14,480 nucleotides of DNA from DASPXK01 sp035637315 (GCA_035637315.1 DASPXK010000317.1:1-14480); one strand, 5' to 3'. Positions 7,021-13,538 are shown, counted from the stretch's first letter. Notes: generated by a model not told the origin, from the sequence alone. Numbers and translations are program-made.

Positions 7021-8116
7021 ACTGGATCTTGCCGCGGGCGGCGATTGGCCAGATGTCCTCGAGCCGTCCGTCGCGGACGACGTAGTAGATGTCATGCAGG
7101 TTGATCGTCGTGTCGCAGTGGCTGGGGACCAGCTCGAACTTGTCGCCAACTCGAATGTCGCCGCGCGGCTGCTCGAACAGCAGCTTGCCATGCTCGTCGC
7201 CCCCAAACGCGAATCGCGCGTCGCCCAGGTTTCGAATGGCCGGCATCCCGCTGTCGCTCGAGAGAGTCTTGTAGCCGGCGTCGACGATCGCGACGTCTGG
7301 CTTGACCTTGCTCACGACGGTCGTCAGGACAGTCAGGGCGTGCTCGAAGCTGAGCCCCTTGACGGACGCATACTGAGAGTCCATGACGACGTACGAGCCG
7401 GGCTGCAGCTCGGTCACGCCCGGGTAGCCGCCGGCATAGGCGTGCGTGCCGGTCCCGCTCGTGCTGACGATGTCCAGCTCGTGGCCCGCCTCGCGGATCA
7501 TGGTCGCCGTGTCGGTCAACGCTTTCATCGCGGCGCGGCACCGCTCTCCGCGCTCGTCCGGATCGACGACGTGCTGGAGATGTCCCTCGTAGCCCTGGAG
7601 TCCCACCAGCTGCAGGCCGGGCATCCGAGCCGCGGCCTGCACCAGAGCAAGGGCCGGCTCGCCGGGCGCTACGCCGGTCCGTCCCTGGCCGACGTCTAGG
7701 TCAATCAAGGTTGGGATCCGCATCCCCTCGCGCTCAGCCGCCTCAGAGATCTCTCTCGCCGCGTTCCCGTCGTCGACCACGGTGATGACCCTCGCGTGAC
7801 GGTTGAGCGCGAGTAGACGGGCGATTTTCCTGGCGCCGACCACTTCGCTCGACACCAGGACGTCGCGGACGCCCGCGGCAACCATCACCTCGGCCTCGCC
7901 CAGTTTGGCACAGGTGATTCCGATCGCGCCCGCGGCGAGCTGCTTATGGGCCAGCAGGGGTGTCTTGTGCGTCTTGACGTGCGGGCGAAGCCGGGTCGGC
8001 CCGCCGGCGAACAGCTCCGCCATCTTCCTGATGTTCCGCTCGGCGGCGGCGACATCCAGCACCAGGGCCGGTGTCTCGATCTCCTGGAGATTCTGGCCGC
8101 GCATCCATTCCCTCAT
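7019..8116 (-). CDS. D-threonine aldolase / D-serine dehydratase-like PLP enzyme (DSD1 family)
   Basis: This 365-residue protein is an alanine-racemase-like TIM barrel followed by the C-terminal D-serine dehydratase-like domain. RPHVKTHKTP (44-53) contains the PLP lysine, probably Lys48. LIDLDVGQGRTGV (about 138-150), GLQGYEGHLQ (about 173-182) and STSGTGTHAYAGGYPGVTELQPGSYVVMD (about 213-241) are family motifs. The metal site is PSHCDTTINLHD (331-342). His333 and Asp335 fit the H-x-D pair reported for D-threonine aldolases better than the H-x-C pair of eukaryotic-type D-serine dehydratases. Likely substrates are D-threonine, D-serine or D-3-hydroxyaspartate. ATG 8116 has a strong GAGGTGAG ribosome site. 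It lies 26 bases after the hydrolase gene in the same operon. Exact substrate is not decided by sequence. Confidence 0.85.
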   Translation of the reverse strand: MREWMRGQNLQEIETPALVLDVAAAERNIRKMAELFAGGPTRLRPHVKTHKTPLLAHKQLAAGAIGITCAKLGEAEVMVAAGVRDVLVSSEVVGARKIARLLALNRHARVITVVDDGNAAREISEAAEREGMRIPTLIDLDVGQGRTGVAPGEPALALVQAAARMPGLQLVGLQGYEGHLQHVVDPDERGERCRAAMKALTDTATMIREAGHELDIVSTSGTGTHAYAGGYPGVTELQPGSYVVMDSQYASVKGLSFEHALTVLTTVVSKVKPDVAIVDAGYKTLSSDSGMPAIRNLGDARFAFGGDEHGKLLFEQPRGDIRVGDKFELVPSHCDTTINLHDIYYVVRDGRLEDIWPIAARGKIQ

Positions 8117-8142
8117 CGCTCACCTCGCGCCCCTACTACTCA

Positions 8143-8889
8143 CTACTCACTCGCCAGGCCACAGAACTCTCGGACTGCCTCCTGGTAGCTCGCCCCGCCG
8201 ACCGCGATGACGTCGTTGTGCATCGCGCCCTTGACCACCACGAGTTGCTTCGGGTCGGCCGCGGCCGCGTACAGCCGGTGGGCGTGGTCCAGCGGGACGA
8301 TCTCGTCGTCTTCCCCATGCACGATCAGGATCGGCGCCTGCACGTGGCCGATTAGCTCGATGGTGGCGTACCGAGTACGCAGAAACGGGCCGAGCGGGAG
8401 GAAGGGGTAGTGCACGCGGGCCATATCCGAAACGGAGGTAAACGCGGCCTGGACGATCAGCCGCTCTGGCCGATGCTCGGTCGCCAGCCGCGCTGCAATC
8501 GCCCCGCCCAGCGACTCGCCATAGTAGACGATCCGATCCGCAGTTACGCCTGAACGCCCGCTCAGGTACTCCAGTGCGGCGCGAGCATCCTGATACGTCC
8601 CCTCTTCCGATGGCTGCCCCTCGCTCAGACCGTAACCCTGATAGTCGAAGATGAACAGGTTCATGCCCAGTGCGCGGTGCAGTAGCGCGAGCAGCTCGAC
8701 CCGGTCCGAGACGTTGCCGGCGTTGCCGTGAAACCATACCAGCGTGCCCGGCCCGACGCCCGGAACGAACCAGCCGTGCAGTCGTCCTCGCGGCCCAAAC
8801 CTGACGTCTTCGTAAGCCATGCCAACAGACGCCGGCGTCGCGCGCATCTCGCGCGAAGGGAAGAAGATGAAGCGGTCCTCAAACCGCAC
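8143..8889 (-). CDS. Alpha/beta hydrolase (Bem46/ABHD13-like), probably membrane-anchored
   Basis: From GTG 8889 this gives 248 residues of an alpha/beta hydrolase fold. There is an oxyanion-region HGNAGN (54-59), DYQGYGLSEG (82-91), the nucleophile elbow GESLGG with Ser126, the acid Asp195 in HGEDDEIVP, and His224 in GAMHND. This fits the Bem46/ABHD13 group of serine hydrolases. FEDRFIFFPSRE at the start matches the segment that follows an N-terminal helix in that group. Such a helix (LAGILFASLAIGG) is encoded just upstream in frame back to a TAG at 8986-8988, but no ATG, GTG or TTG lies there, so the true start is uncertain. The C-terminal LASE comes from a GCGAGTGAGTAG-type repeat. The substrate is unknown. 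Confidence 0.88.
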   Translation of the reverse strand: MRFEDRFIFFPSREMRATPASVGMAYEDVRFGPRGRLHGWFVPGVGPGTLVWFHGNAGNVSDRVELLALLHRALGMNLFIFDYQGYGLSEGQPSEEGTYQDARAALEYLSGRSGVTADRIVYYGESLGGAIAARLATEHRPERLIVQAAFTSVSDMARVHYPFLPLGPFLRTRYATIELIGHVQAPILIVHGEDDEIVPLDHAHRLYAAAADPKQLVVVKGAMHNDVIAVGGASYQEAVREFCGLASE

Positions 8890-8985
8890 GTTGTGACCAC
8901 CGATCGCCAGTGACGCGAACAGGATGCCCGCCAGGGTCGTCCGGCTCAGGGTAGACCGAGCGGCAGGCAGGAGCTGGGACCAGAG

Positions 8986-9225
8986 CTAGCGCCGGTCGGC
9001 TCGGGTCTGGACGACCGACAGGTACTCGAGCCGCGCCGCGGCTGCCATCATCAGCACCGCTCCGGCCGCGAAGCAGACCAGGATTGGCTCGACGTCCTCG
9101 AACGTGAGCGTGTACAGGGCGATCACAGCCAGGCAAAGCGTTGCCGCCAGCGTGGTCAACAGGATGCCCATGCACAGCAGTGCGATCCAGGGTCCGTCGG
9201 GGTCGTCTCCGGCTGTTACACGCAC
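8986..9225 (-). CDS. Small protein with two membrane helices, unknown function
   Basis: This protein has 79 residues from GTG 9225. A short polar N-terminus (VRVTAGDDPDGP) is followed by two hydrophobic stretches, about 13-40 (WIALLCMGILLTTLAATLCL...) and about 46-70 (EPILVCFAAGAVLMMAAAARL), and a basic end (QTRADRR). This is a small integral membrane hairpin, probably with the C-terminus inside. I do not recognise a family. Its TAG directly precedes, in the same reading frame, the membrane-anchor codons of the hydrolase, so it is the first gene of the minus-strand operon. A TACAAT box lies eight bases before the GTG. Confidence 0.6.
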   Translation of the reverse strand: MRVTAGDDPDGPWIALLCMGILLTTLAATLCLAVIALYTLTFEDVEPILVCFAAGAVLMMAAAARLEYLSVVQTRADRR

Positions 9226-9239
9226 GCTGCCTGATTGTA
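9226..9239 (-). promoter_or_regulatory. -10 box for a leaderless transcript of the small membrane protein gene
   Basis: On the minus strand TACAAT (9239-9234) is followed by eight bases and then GTG at 9225. This is the same spacing as at clpS and livH. The -35 region is weak and there is no Shine-Dalgarno sequence. Confidence 0.4.
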
Positions 9240-9280
9240 ACGCACATCCGCGCGTGGAGGTCTGGGCGAGCGGATAGAGC

Positions 9281-9619
9281 TTGGGCGGTGCGGTACGTGG
9301 GGGGCTCGAGTTTGAAGGCCAGGCCGAGGTGGATTGGGGCGACCCGCGAGCGCGGCGACGGTTCCTGGCTGAGATCGTGACGGACGCGGACCGTCTGCTG
9401 GAGGCGGCCCGGGCCGCGCGGGCGGAGCTGGCCGAGGGGAGCGCGGAGGAGACGGCGCTGCTGGAGGCGGCCCGGCTGCTCAGTCGGGTTCTGGTCCAAG
9501 ACGTCGAGCGTCGGGAGGACGGGCCGGCCCTGAAGCCGGGCGTGGCTGTGGACCGAGCGCCTGACCGCTGGCGAGCAACGAGCGAGTGGCGAGTTCACCG
9601 CTCGGGGCTCGCCGCCTAG
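9281..9619 (+). pseudogene. Transposase fragment (IS1182-like DDE type)
   Basis: The frame at about 9305-9556 encodes LEFEGQAEVDWGDPRARRRFL...DADRLLEAARAA...LLSRVLVQDVERREDGPALKPGVAVDR. This resembles the middle of IS1182/DDE_Tnp_1-type transposases, where a helical region leads to QD-x-E...DG...GVA-DR just before a catalytic DPE-x-RHG block. That block and everything after it are absent: the frame breaks into a GCGAGCAACGAGCGAGTGGCGAG repeat and stops at 9619. The N-terminal DNA-binding part is also missing. No terminal inverted repeats were found around it. It is an internal relic, not a functional gene. Family assignment is from memory of the motif. Confidence 0.6.
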
Positions 9620-9684
9620 CTGCCACGACGACGGTCGCGCGACGGTGACGTGGCCACCCAGCTCCGCGTGGCGATCAGGGCGAG

Positions 9685-9724
9685 ACTTTAGTACAGTTAC
9701 TCTAGTTTGCCTAATATAAGGAGG
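9685..9724 (+). promoter_or_regulatory. Putative operator, -10 and strong ribosome site of the VOC gene
   Basis: In an AT-rich patch two copies of the 8-bp palindrome ACTnnAGT occur 14 bases apart (ACTTTAGT 9685-9692 and ACTCTAGT 9699-9706). They are followed by TAATAT (9712-9717) and AAGGAGG (9718-9724). The paired palindromes look like a repressor site. The ribosome site fixes the start at GTG 9731, six bases on. If TAATAT were a -10 it would leave almost no room for this leader, so the true -10 may lie further upstream. Confidence 0.4.
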
Positions 9725-9730
9725 ACGATC

Positions 9731-10126
9731 GTGAACCACAGTGTCGTTCACTTCGAGATCCCGGCTGACGATCCCGACAAACTGGTGGCCTTCTATGGCA
9801 GCCTCTTTGGATGGCAGATCGACAAGATGCCGAGTGAGGGAATGGAATACTGGGGGATCCGGACCGTCCCTACCGATGACAAAGGAATGCCCACGGAGCC
9901 CGGCGGCATCAATGGTGGCCTGATGCGGCGCCAGGCGCCGGCGCAGCGCCCAATCAACTACGTCAACGTGGAGTCGGTCGACGAATTCGTTGGGAAGGCG
10001 AAAGCGCTCGGCGCATCAGTGATGGTCGAGAAGAGCCCCGTCCCCGGCATGGGTTGGTTCGCGCAGCTCATCGACCCGCAGGGCAACCCTTTCGCAGTCT
10101 GGCAGACTGACATGTCAGCAGGCTGA
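9731..10126 (+). CDS. VOC family (glyoxalase/bleomycin-resistance/dioxygenase fold) protein
   Basis: This 131-residue protein is a single vicinal-oxygen-chelate fold made of two beta-alpha-beta-beta-beta units. VNHSVVHFEIPADDPDKLVAFYGSLFGWQI (1-30) is the classic first unit, with His7 or Glu9 as possible metal ligands. INYVNVESVDEFVGKAKALGASVMVEKSPVPGMGWFAQLIDPQGNPFAVWQ (about 76-126) is the second, with the DP-G-N-FAVWQ ending common in this group. Members bind a metal and act in detoxification or as binding proteins; the substrate cannot be told. The start is GTG 9731, set by AAGGAGG six bases upstream; a longer frame from 9707 would translate the ribosome site. It stands alone. Confidence 0.88.
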   Translation: MNHSVVHFEIPADDPDKLVAFYGSLFGWQIDKMPSEGMEYWGIRTVPTDDKGMPTEPGGINGGLMRRQAPAQRPINYVNVESVDEFVGKAKALGASVMVEKSPVPGMGWFAQLIDPQGNPFAVWQTDMSAG

Positions 10127-10745
10127 CCTCTGGCACACGGGTTGAGCACGCGCGACGACCCGGGGACTCGCAGGGAGTGCGTCGAGCCGCATGCTTCCCT
10201 CTAAGACGGTTCTGGCAGGCGCGTGCGATTCCCACTCGATCGTCTGAAGGTCCACGCGGTAACCGCTGACCGTTGGCCGGGCTTCGAGCGCCTTTTCACC
10301 CAGCGCGGGGCGCTGGTGCATGGCTTGGCGCGCTCAGCGAGCGGAGCCCAGGAAGAACGATAGGGCGAGTCGCAAGTGGGCGATGGCGGATCGGATTCGC
10401 GCTGGCGTGCCCGTGGGACTCTTGAGGATGGCGAGCCGCCGATCTTTGCGGTCCACGAGGTGCTGATGGTCTGGCCGAAGGGCCGCAAGGGCTTCTTCTG
10501 GAGCTGCCATTAGAAGAATGCGGATGGCAGCTGGTGTACTTATCGCCCGCCGAACTCCGTAGCCTAGCGACGGAGCACAGCGCTCCCCTAGGATGTCACG
10601 CGCAGGCTTCAACGATGTCTCCGCGGCGAGGCGAGCCGAGCTGTACCGCTCGCTGAGCAAACGGTCGCTCGCTCAGGGTGAGATAATAGGCCCAGCCCAG
10701 TTTCACTGGCCTAGCGTGGGAGAAGATGCGCACACGCTAGCCTGT
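10127..10745. other. Long region without a recognisable gene
   Basis: I see no protein family, tRNA, tmRNA, RNase P or known riboswitch here. The longest frame is on the minus strand (10334-10660, 108 codons), followed in the same frame by another open stretch to about 10115 (with EKALEARPTVSGYRVDLQTIEWE). Together they might be a decayed gene interrupted by a TGA at 10334-10336, but neither half is recognised. A hairpin with arms CTAGCGTG (10711-10718) and CACGCTAG (10733-10740) lies near the right end. Confidence 0.5.
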
Positions 10746-10853
10746 GCCTCCCCTCTCCACCGCGAGGGAAGGGAGTTGGGAACAAGTCCGCTTCGCGGGG
10801 TGAGCACGTTCGCAGTGCCCCACTGCCAAAAACCGAAAGCTTGAGGGCTACCC
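10746..10853. repeat. Degenerate, left-truncated copy of the MITE-like repeat
   Basis: GGGAACAAGTCCGCTTCGCG (from 10778) and the right end from CCAAAAACC to GGGCTACCC (10826-10853) align without gaps to the matching parts of the element at 12371-12492. About three quarters of the terminal bases agree. No matching left terminal repeat is found, so this copy is truncated or decayed. Confidence 0.65.
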
Positions 10854-10868
10854 GGTCGAGACTATTAT
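10841..10868 (+). promoter_or_regulatory. Sigma-70-type promoter of the acyl-CoA dehydrogenase gene
   Basis: TTGAGG (10841-10846), a 16-base spacer and TATTAT (10863-10868) precede ATG 10890. The -35 lies inside the terminal repeat of the degenerate MITE copy. A GGAG sits only two bases before the ATG, so a second in-frame ATG at 10899 is an alternative start. Confidence 0.55.
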
Positions 10869-10889
10869 CCCGGCAGGGCACCGTGGAGC

Positions 10890-12110
10890 ATGTCGACGAT
10901 GGCGACCTCTGAGGCGCACGGGACCGGCTGGCACGAATTCGACCTGTTCAACCCGACCGCCGAGCACGTCTTACTGCGCGAGACACTCCGCGAGCTGGTC
11001 CGCGACCGGGTCGAGCCGCAGGCGCTCGAGCACGACCGGGCCGAGCGTTTCAACCTCGATCTGTTCAGGCAGTGCGCCCGACTCGATCTGCTCGGCTTGA
11101 CCGTCCCGACCGAAGCGGGTGGGGCCGGCATGGACGCTATGGCCGCGGTGATCGTCCATGAGGAGCTGTCGGCCTCGGACCCTGGCTTCTGCCTCGCCTA
11201 CCTGGCCCACACGATCCTGTTTGTCAACAACCTGTACCAGAACGCCAGCGACGAGCAACGGGCCCGTTATGTGCCCAGGGCGATCTCCGGCGAGTGGGTC
11301 GGCGGGATGGGCATGACCGAGCCGGAGGGTGGAACCGACGTGTTGGCGATGCGCACTACCGCCCGCCGCGAGGGGGATCGCTACGCCCTCAACGGCCGCA
11401 AGATGTGGATCACCAACGGCGCGCTCGACGACCACACTCTGGGCGACGTTTTCCTGATCTACGCCAAGACGGAGGGGGGAGGACTCTCGACGTTCATCGT
11501 CGAGAACGGTTTCCCTGGCTTCTCACTCGGCCAGAAGATCAAGGACAAGCTCGGCTGCCGCGCGTCCACGACGGCCGAGCTGGTCTTCGAGGACTGTGAG
11601 GTCCCGGCCGAGAATCGCCTGGGCGAGGAGGGTGAAAGCCTCCTCCACATGATGCGAAACCTGGAGCTCGAACGGGTTACGCTGGCCGCCATGTCGCTCG
11701 GTATCGCGATGCGCTGCCTGCGTGAGATGGTCCGCTACGCCGACGAGCGCGTCGCCTTTGGTCATCCGATCAGAGAGTTCGGACAGATCCAGCGCTACAT
11801 CGCCGACTCGTATGCGCAGTGGCGGGCCGCTCGCAGCTACGTCTACGACATCGCTCGTCGAATGGACCTCTCGCAGCCGGGCAGCCGGGTCGATTCGGAT
11901 GGGGTCAAGCTGGTCGCCTCGACGATGGGCAAGGAGGTCGCCGACCGCGCGATCCAGGTCCTGGGCGGCTACGGCTACGTCGGCGAGTTCGTCGTCGAGC
12001 GCCTCTGGCGAGATGCCAAGCTGCTCGAGATCGGCGGCGGAACGCTCGAAGCCCACCAGAAGAACATGACCAAGGACCTGTCCCGCGACCGAGACGTCTT
12101 GCTGCGCTGA
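10890..12110 (+). CDS. Acyl-CoA dehydrogenase, isovaleryl/long-chain type active site
   Basis: This 406-residue FAD enzyme has the complete acyl-CoA dehydrogenase architecture: an N-terminal helical domain (about 20-135), a middle beta domain with MGMTEPEGGTDVLAMRTTA (about 139-157) and KMWITNG, and a C-terminal helical domain ending RDAKLLEIGGGTLEAHQ. It introduces the alpha-beta double bond into an acyl-CoA and passes electrons to ETF. At the usual catalytic Glu position (YEGT of medium-chain enzymes) it has Gly383 (GGGT). Glu261, in NLELERVTLA, occupies the alternative place used by isovaleryl-CoA and long-chain enzymes. This favours branched or long acyl-CoAs over short straight ones. It stands alone with its own promoter and converges on the DUF2283 gene seven bases after its stop. 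Confidence 0.93.
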   Translation: MSTMATSEAHGTGWHEFDLFNPTAEHVLLRETLRELVRDRVEPQALEHDRAERFNLDLFRQCARLDLLGLTVPTEAGGAGMDAMAAVIVHEELSASDPGFCLAYLAHTILFVNNLYQNASDEQRARYVPRAISGEWVGGMGMTEPEGGTDVLAMRTTARREGDRYALNGRKMWITNGALDDHTLGDVFLIYAKTEGGGLSTFIVENGFPGFSLGQKIKDKLGCRASTTAELVFEDCEVPAENRLGEEGESLLHMMRNLELERVTLAAMSLGIAMRCLREMVRYADERVAFGHPIREFGQIQRYIADSYAQWRAARSYVYDIARRMDLSQPGSRVDSDGVKLVASTMGKEVADRAIQVLGGYGYVGEFVVERLWRDAKLLEIGGGTLEAHQKNMTKDLSRDRDVLLR

Positions 12111-12117
12111 GCGGTCC

Positions 12118-12336
12118 TCAGGCGACCTCGAACAGGAACTGTTTCAGGTTGGCCGTTGGAAGCCGGTCCCGCACGCCGAGAATCTCGATGCCGACCACAT
12201 GATCATCGGCATTGAAGTCAAGCACGATGCCCGGGTGGACCTCCTCGGACTCAAGAATCGAAGAGTCGTCCAATCGGACATACAGGGCATCGGCCTTTTC
12301 GTCAAAATGCGGTTTCACGGCATAAGAATACCTCAT
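12118..12336 (-). CDS. DUF2283 domain protein
   Basis: This 72-residue protein has the DUF2283 pattern: FDEKADALYVRLDDSSILESEEVHPGIVLDFNADDHVVGIEILGV (about 11-55), three or four strands with the Y-x-R-L and G-I-E-I-L motifs. Members are small cytoplasmic proteins of unknown function. They often sit next to DUF4258 genes in putative toxin-antitoxin pairs, but no such partner is visible; a MITE and the 2-hydroxyacid dehydrogenase gene lie upstream. ATG 12336 has GGGAG abutting it, which is too close. GTG 12318 (before KPHFDEKAD) is a possible alternative start. The last residues (LPTANLKQFLFEVA) continue past the usual domain. Confidence 0.85.
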   Translation of the reverse strand: MRYSYAVKPHFDEKADALYVRLDDSSILESEEVHPGIVLDFNADDHVVGIEILGVRDRLPTANLKQFLFEVA

Positions 12337-12370
12337 CTCCCGCGAGAGCCGGGTGCAGTAGCTGAGCTAC

Positions 12371-12492
12371 GGGTGGCCGTCAAAGTTTTGGCCCGGTTCC
12401 CCCACGAGAGGGGTGGGAACAAGTGCGCTTCGCGGGGTGAGGGCGTTAGCCAGCGCCCCAGCTGCCAGAACCCAAAACTTTGACGGCCACCC
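12371..12492. mobile_element. 122-bp MITE with 21-bp perfect terminal inverted repeats
   Basis: The left end 12371-12391 (GGGTGGCCGTCAAAG then TTTTGG) is the exact reverse complement of the right end 12472-12492. The element is flanked by a perfect 9-bp direct repeat CTGAGCTAC (12362-12370 and 12493-12501), the expected mark of transposition. It has no coding capacity, so it is non-autonomous. The core carries GGGAACAAGTGCGCTTCGCG, shared with the degenerate copy upstream of the acyl-CoA dehydrogenase gene. The stop codon of the next gene (12498-12500) lies within the right copy of the target duplication. Confidence 0.88.
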
Positions 12493-12497
12493 CTGAG

Positions 12498-13475
12498 CTA
12501 CCTCCGTCTGGTTTCCCAGGCCTCGGGGTTGAGCAGGCCGGTCGGCAGCTCTCCGCGCGTCGCCTGCAGAATGCTCTGGGCGCACATCCGGCTCATGGCT
12601 GCTGCCGTCTCGCGAGTCACGCCGGCGACGTGTGAGGTCATCACGACGTTAGACAGGCCGTAGAAGCGGTCGTCGCTCGGCGGTTCCCGTTCGCGGACGT
12701 CTAGGCCCGCTCCGGCCAACCGTTCCTCCGTGAGCGCCGCGTAGAGCGAATCCTCGTCGATCAGGGACCCGCGGGCGGTATTGATGAGGTAAGCCGTCGG
12801 CTTCATCAGCGCGAGGCGATCGGCATTGATGACCTGCCGCGTCTTGGGGCTGGCGGGCAGGTGGAGGGAGACGAAGTCGCTGCGCCGTAGGAGCTGCTCG
12901 AGTGAGAGCAGCTCGATCTCGTATCGTTCAACGAACACTCGGTCGGGATATGGCTCGACGGCGAGCACCTTCATCTCGAAGCCCCAAGCCCGTTGGGCGA
13001 CCCCCTGCCCGATCCGCCCGAGCCCAACCAACCCGAGCGTCTTACGCCACACGTCAGCCCCGACGGTCCGGGTCCAGATACCGGCTCGGACGCCTCGATC
13101 GTTCTCGACGAGCCCGTGGGCCAGGGCAAGCATTAGCGCGAAGGTGTGGTCGGCCACCGCCCAGTCGTTCGCTCCCTGGGCTGTCGTCACCAGGACTCCC
13201 AACTCCGTCGCGGCCTGGAGATCGACCCGGTCGAACCCCACCCCCCAGCGGGCGATGTGCCGCAGCGTGGGGCTGCGAGCCATTACCTGGCGCGTGTAGG
13301 GCTCTCCGCCGGCGACGACGGCATCGTGACCACGCAGCAGCTCGAGCAGGTCATCCTCGGTCGCCCCCGCCCCCTGGGCGGCGAACTGCACTGCCCATCC
13401 AGCCGCCTGCAGCGCCCCGAGCTCGGCGTCGTCGAGGGTAGCCAGGACTGTCCCGGTGATCAAAACGCTCGGCAT
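12498..13475 (-). CDS. D-isomer-specific 2-hydroxyacid dehydrogenase (phosphoglycerate dehydrogenase-like)
   Basis: This 325-residue NAD-dependent oxidoreductase has the standard two-domain fold. The substrate domain includes ARWGVGFDRVDL (75-86) and GANDWAVADHTFALMLA (101-117). The Rossmann motif is GLGRIG (151-156) with Glu174 in place of the usual Asp at the end of strand 2. The catalytic triad is Arg235 (NTARG), Glu264 (REREPP) and His282 (SHVAG). There is no C-terminal ACT domain, so it is the short form. It reduces a 2-oxoacid or oxidises a D-2-hydroxyacid; 3-phosphoglycerate, glyoxylate or other substrates cannot be separated by sequence. It has a sigma-70-like promoter shared back to back with the M20 gene. 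Its stop falls in the target duplication of the MITE. Confidence 0.92.
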   Translation of the reverse strand: MPSVLITGTVLATLDDAELGALQAAGWAVQFAAQGAGATEDDLLELLRGHDAVVAGGEPYTRQVMARSPTLRHIARWGVGFDRVDLQAATELGVLVTTAQGANDWAVADHTFALMLALAHGLVENDRGVRAGIWTRTVGADVWRKTLGLVGLGRIGQGVAQRAWGFEMKVLAVEPYPDRVFVERYEIELLSLEQLLRRSDFVSLHLPASPKTRQVINADRLALMKPTAYLINTARGSLIDEDSLYAALTEERLAGAGLDVREREPPSDDRFYGLSNVVMTSHVAGVTRETAAAMSRMCAQSILQATRGELPTGLLNPEAWETRRR

Positions 13476-13496
13476 CGGGGGTACTCGTTAAGGCGG

Positions 13497-13525
13497 AGGG
13501 TAGCAGCCAGCGCGACGCGGATCAA
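13497..13525 (-). promoter_or_regulatory. Sigma-70-type promoter of the 2-hydroxyacid dehydrogenase gene
   Basis: Read on the minus strand, TTGATC (13525-13520), a 17-base spacer and TACCCT (13502-13497) lie 21 bases before ATG 13475. No Shine-Dalgarno sequence is seen in the short leader. Confidence 0.5.
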
Positions 13526-13538
13526 TCGAGCTACGGAG

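Noticed and set aside
6974..7699. 241-codon plus-strand open frame
   Set aside because: It is the antisense shadow of the PLP enzyme gene, which has clear motifs, a strong ribosome site and full family length.
8879..9751. 290-codon minus-strand open frame
   Set aside because: It overlaps the small membrane protein, the transposase relic and the VOC start in other frames, is rich in Arg and Pro as expected of high-GC shadow frames, and shows no family motif.
10653..10676. CTGAGC/GCTCAG hairpin as a terminator
   Set aside because: Only a six-base stem with a 12-base loop and no T-tract, in a region with no gene to terminate.
10593..10844. Plus-strand 83-codon frame ahead of the acyl-CoA dehydrogenase
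   Set aside because: It ends in the degenerate repeat, has no family features and no ribosome site.
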